From the NCBI RefSeq assembly GCF_022559625.1, contig NZ_CP042288.1, positions 2,180,155 through 2,244,154 on the forward strand: 64,000 bases of DNA, read 5' to 3'. The stretch's first letter is position 1. Each line of letters begins with the position of its first letter. This DNA is from Aquisalinus flavus. Lineage in GTDB: Bacteria; Pseudomonadota; Alphaproteobacteria; Caulobacterales; Parvularculaceae. A program made the position numbers and the translations under genes. Shown here in pieces: positions 61,860 through 64,000 of this stretch. The notes below the pieces were generated by a model. That model had not been told where the DNA came from. It saw only the letters and a program-made list of their open reading frames with translations, and did no database searches.

Positions 61860-62581
61860 ATCCGGATCCGGCCTACACTTGCCGCAAAGGCATAACCGAG
61901 GTTGCGCACTGTCTTGATGTATTCGGGATAGCGCGGATCGACTTCAATCTTGCTGCGGATACGGCTGATCTGGCTGTCGATGCTGCGATCGAAGGGATTG
62001 GCGACGGCGCCGCGGGACAGGTCCAGCAGCTGGTCGCGCGAAAGCACCCGTGGCGCGCGTTCGACCAGGGCCAGCAACAGCGCGAATTCGCCCGAAGTGA
62101 GGTGCACGGAGCGGCCATCTTGATGAGCAAGTGACATTTGCACCGGAGAAAGGCGGAAAGGACCGAAGGCGAAGTCGGAATTGCCGCCGGCGTCGTCGAT
62201 AGGCTTTGCATCCCGGGCCCGGCGCAGGACGGACTTGATGCGCGCGACCAGTTCACGCGGATTGAATGGCTTGCCAAGGTAATCGTCGGCGCCGATCTCC
62301 AGCCCGACAATCCTGTCCACATCTTCGGCAAGGGCCGTCAGCATGATGATCGGCACATTCGAGCGCGCGCGCAGGCGCCGACAGAAGGACAGACCGTCCT
62401 CGCCCTGCATCATCAGGTCGAGCACGATCAGGTCCGCCGGGAAGCTTTCGAGAACCGCCTCGGCCTCGGCAGCCGAGCGAGCCGTCCCGGCGGTCATGCC
62501 GTTGCGCGAAATCACGCCTTCCATCAGCGCAAGGATGTCAGCGTCATCATCGACAACAAGGATGCGGTGGGCAGTGTGCAT
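61856..62581 (-). CDS. OmpR/PhoB-family response regulator
   Basis: 241-residue response regulator. The receiver has 'ILVVDDDADI', phosphorylation site Asp55 in 'LIVLDLMMQGEDG', the Thr in 'MLTALAE' and the Lys in 'GKPF'. The C-terminal winged helix is typical: 'VHLTSGEFALLLALVERAPRVLSRDQLLDLSRG' (in two parts) and 'SIDSQISRIRSKIEVD'. ATG 62581 ('MHTAHRILVVDD') is taken because upstream extension has no receiver similarity. It precedes the kinase gene and diverges from the lipoprotein gene at 62755. Confidence 0.92.
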   Translation of the reverse strand: MHTAHRILVVDDDADILALMEGVISRNGMTAGTARSAAEAEAVLESFPADLIVLDLMMQGEDGLSFCRRLRARSNVPIIMLTALAEDVDRIVGLEIGADDYLGKPFNPRELVARIKSVLRRARDAKPIDDAGGNSDFAFGPFRLSPVQMSLAHQDGRSVHLTSGEFALLLALVERAPRVLSRDQLLDLSRGAVANPFDRSIDSQISRIRSKIEVDPRYPEYIKTVRNLGYAFAASVGRIRI

Positions 62582-62754
62582 GAATCGCAAGATAACCGGT
62601 CGGGCGCGCGCACGCCACGCCGCTTTTGTCCTGTTTCGTTGCCAGGCCCGGGGCATCCGCAACATTCCGCAACATCTCGGGTCAATTCCAGCACACCGCG
62701 GAAACGCCGGCGGACTAAAACCGTCCCCATCAACTCGAACCATAGGAGGCTTCC

Positions 62755-63201
62755 ATGTCATTTATGAACCACGGCACCCTTGGTGCCCTGCTTGGCGTTT
62801 GCGTGCTGACCGCCTGTTCGTCAACACCCGAGCAGGCGGCAGAGCGGGCGCAGGCACAGGCCGTCGTCAGTGCAGAAATCAATGCCCGTCAAGGCAAGGC
62901 GGTCGGCCAGATCTGTCCGCGCGGAAGCGACGGGTGGCGGATGCTGGGCGATGACGCGGTCCTGCTCGAAGCGCGCGGCGAGTGGTACATGGCTGAACTG
63001 TCCGGCATGTGCAATCCCGCCTCGGCCTTCGCTGGTCTCGCGACGCGCAGCGGAACCGGCTCGTCCTGTCTTGCGCGCGGTGACAAGCTTCTTACCGGCA
63101 GCCCACGCAGCGGCGAGGTCTGTGTGATCACCGGGCTTTACGATTGGGATGAGGCGGCAGAGGTCGCAGCCTCGACCAGCACCGGCGTTGCGAATGACTG
63201 A
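62755..63201 (+). CDS. DUF6491-like lipoprotein
   Basis: 148-residue predicted lipoprotein (lipobox 'LTAC', Cys21). The mature part has 'GSDGWRMLGDDAVLLEARGEWYMAEL', a central Cys in 'GMCNP', and the late pattern 'CLARGDKL' with a further Cys near the end. This arrangement resembles DUF6491, a small alphaproteobacterial and gammaproteobacterial lipoprotein family without known function; the assignment is by pattern only. GGAGG precedes the ATG. It may share the divergent promoter region with the response regulator. Confidence 0.6.
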   Translation: MSFMNHGTLGALLGVCVLTACSSTPEQAAERAQAQAVVSAEINARQGKAVGQICPRGSDGWRMLGDDAVLLEARGEWYMAELSGMCNPASAFAGLATRSGTGSSCLARGDKLLTGSPRSGEVCVITGLYDWDEAAEVAASTSTGVAND

Positions 63202-63269
63202 CGCCGGCTCATCCGGGACGCGGTTCACGGCCGCAGTCCCTGCCTGACCCCTTGACCGAAAGACCTGTC

Positions 63270-64000
63270 ATGCCCGTATTGCAACCCTCTGTCCTTTTTC
63301 TTGTCGCGGTTCTGGTCCTGTCGGTGATCGAGTATCGCTGGCGCGTTCGTACCGGCCGGGGTTACGATCTCGCCGCGCTTGGCGGCACGCTGGGAACGAT
63401 GGCTGGCCAGGTCCTGATCAAGGGGATCATCAATGGCGGCATTGGCATCGCCATGCTCGGCGTTTTCTCCCTGGCGCCGGCTCAGTGGCCGCTCGAAGAT
63501 TGGCGAACCTGGCTCGCGGGCTTCCTTGTGCTGGAGTTCTTCTATTACTGGCAGCATCGCTTCAGCCACACTATTCGGTGGTTCTGGGCGTCCCATGCCG
63601 TCCATCATTCGGCGAACGAACTGACGCTGCCAGCCGCGGCCCGCCTGAGCTGGACCGCCGGGATCTCCGGCATCTGGGTTTTCTTCCTGCCGATGATAAT
63701 GCTCGGTTTCCACCCATTGCTGGTCGCGACGCTGCTGATGATGAACCTGCAATATCAGTACTTCATCCACACGGAGGCGGTGGGCAGGCTCGGCCCCCTG
63801 GAATGGCTTTTCAACACGCCCTCTCATCACCGTGTCCATCACGGTTCAAACCCGGAATATCTCGACAGGAATTTCGGTGGTGTGCTGATCGTCTTCGACC
63901 ACCTGTTTGGCACCTTCCAGGCCGAACGGCCAGATATACCTGCCGTATACGGTTTGACCCGGCCGCTGCGATCGAACAACCCGTTTGTCATCGCCTTCCA
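63270..64000 (+). CDS. Sterol desaturase / fatty acid hydroxylase family protein, 3' end missing
   Basis: The frame opens at ATG 63270 and is still open at the end of the window (at least 243 residues). Hydrophobic segments alternate with the three histidine boxes of the di-iron membrane hydroxylases: 'HRFSH', 'HAVHHSANE' and 'HHRVHHG'. 'EFFYYWQHRFSHTIRWFWASH' style spacing fits the bacterial sterol-desaturase family (PF04116). Such enzymes use O2 to hydroxylate fatty acids, carotenoids or hopanoids; the substrate here is unknown. It starts 68 bases after the DUF6491-like gene. Confidence 0.88.
   Translation, partial: MPVLQPSVLFLVAVLVLSVIEYRWRVRTGRGYDLAALGGTLGTMAGQVLIKGIINGGIGIAMLGVFSLAPAQWPLEDWRTWLAGFLVLEFFYYWQHRFSHTIRWFWASHAVHHSANELTLPAAARLSWTAGISGIWVFFLPMIMLGFHPLLVATLLMMNLQYQYFIHTEAVGRLGPLEWLFNTPSHHRVHHGSNPEYLDRNFGGVLIVFDHLFGTFQAERPDIPAVYGLTRPLRSNNPFVIAF

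Noticed and set aside
1..64000. tRNA, rRNA, CRISPR arrays, insertion sequences or prophage genes
   Set aside because: None was recognised by eye on either strand; tRNAscan, Infernal and a repeat finder would be needed to exclude them fully.

Overview
The window is about 64 kb of GC-rich, densely coding chromosome from a Gram-negative bacterium, most likely an alphaproteobacterium. It has TonB-dependent receptors and an RND pump, a FixL-FixJ-FixK oxygen cascade, and a LexA box of the alphaproteobacterial direct-repeat type at an imuA-imuB-dnaE2 cassette. It also has a class I PHA synthase with a phasin and an alphaproteobacterial-style palindromic repeat. I cannot fix the genus; the glycoside-utilisation content would suit an aquatic Caulobacterales, Parvularculales or sphingomonad-like heterotroph. 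No rRNA, tRNA, CRISPR array, prophage or insertion sequence was recognised.

Layout. 1-2925: end of a TonB receptor gene, then a BtuFCD-type importer with overlapping genes. 2996-4219: ferredoxin-reductase-like flavoprotein. 4240-19264: carbohydrate block with a PA14-containing GH31 alpha-xylosidase, the operon uxaC-uxuB-kdgK-manD (glucuronate to KDPG), glpK, galT-galK, a glutaredoxin-MauE membrane protein behind a CsoR-like operator, and a GH35 beta-galactosidase. 19370-25389 (minus): four-gene operon of cytochrome c, beta-propeller dehydrogenase, DUF1080 lipoprotein and TonB receptor, with a Fur-like site in front. 25698-30917: imuA-imuB-dnaE2 mutasome. 31142-36696: iron block with an acidic lipoprotein, a PiuC-type hydroxylase and an Fbp ferric ABC importer split over two strands, with two Fur-like sites.

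37120-52843 is the most interesting part. The heme PAS kinase FixL, FixJ and a CRP/FNR regulator (FixK) come first, with FixJ-like sites before fixK. Then come a two-domain universal stress protein with a phosphotransferase/ATPase fusion, a phasin, the five-gene operon CBS-phaC-fabI-maoC/pta-ackA, an NAD(P)H quinone-reductase-like protein and a P2A cation ATPase. Five TTGA-N6-TCAA-type FixK boxes lie in the intergenic gaps of this block. The gene set looks like a proteobacterial counterpart of the Mycobacterium tuberculosis DosR dormancy regulon, joined to PHA storage and acetate/ATP metabolism: the sensor would detect low oxygen, FixK would switch on carbon storage, substrate-level ATP production and stress proteins.

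53134-62581 (minus): a two-component system, a four-EF-hand protein, a tripartite RND efflux pump and two small lipoproteins. 62755-64000: a DUF6491-like lipoprotein and a truncated sterol-desaturase-family hydroxylase running off the end.
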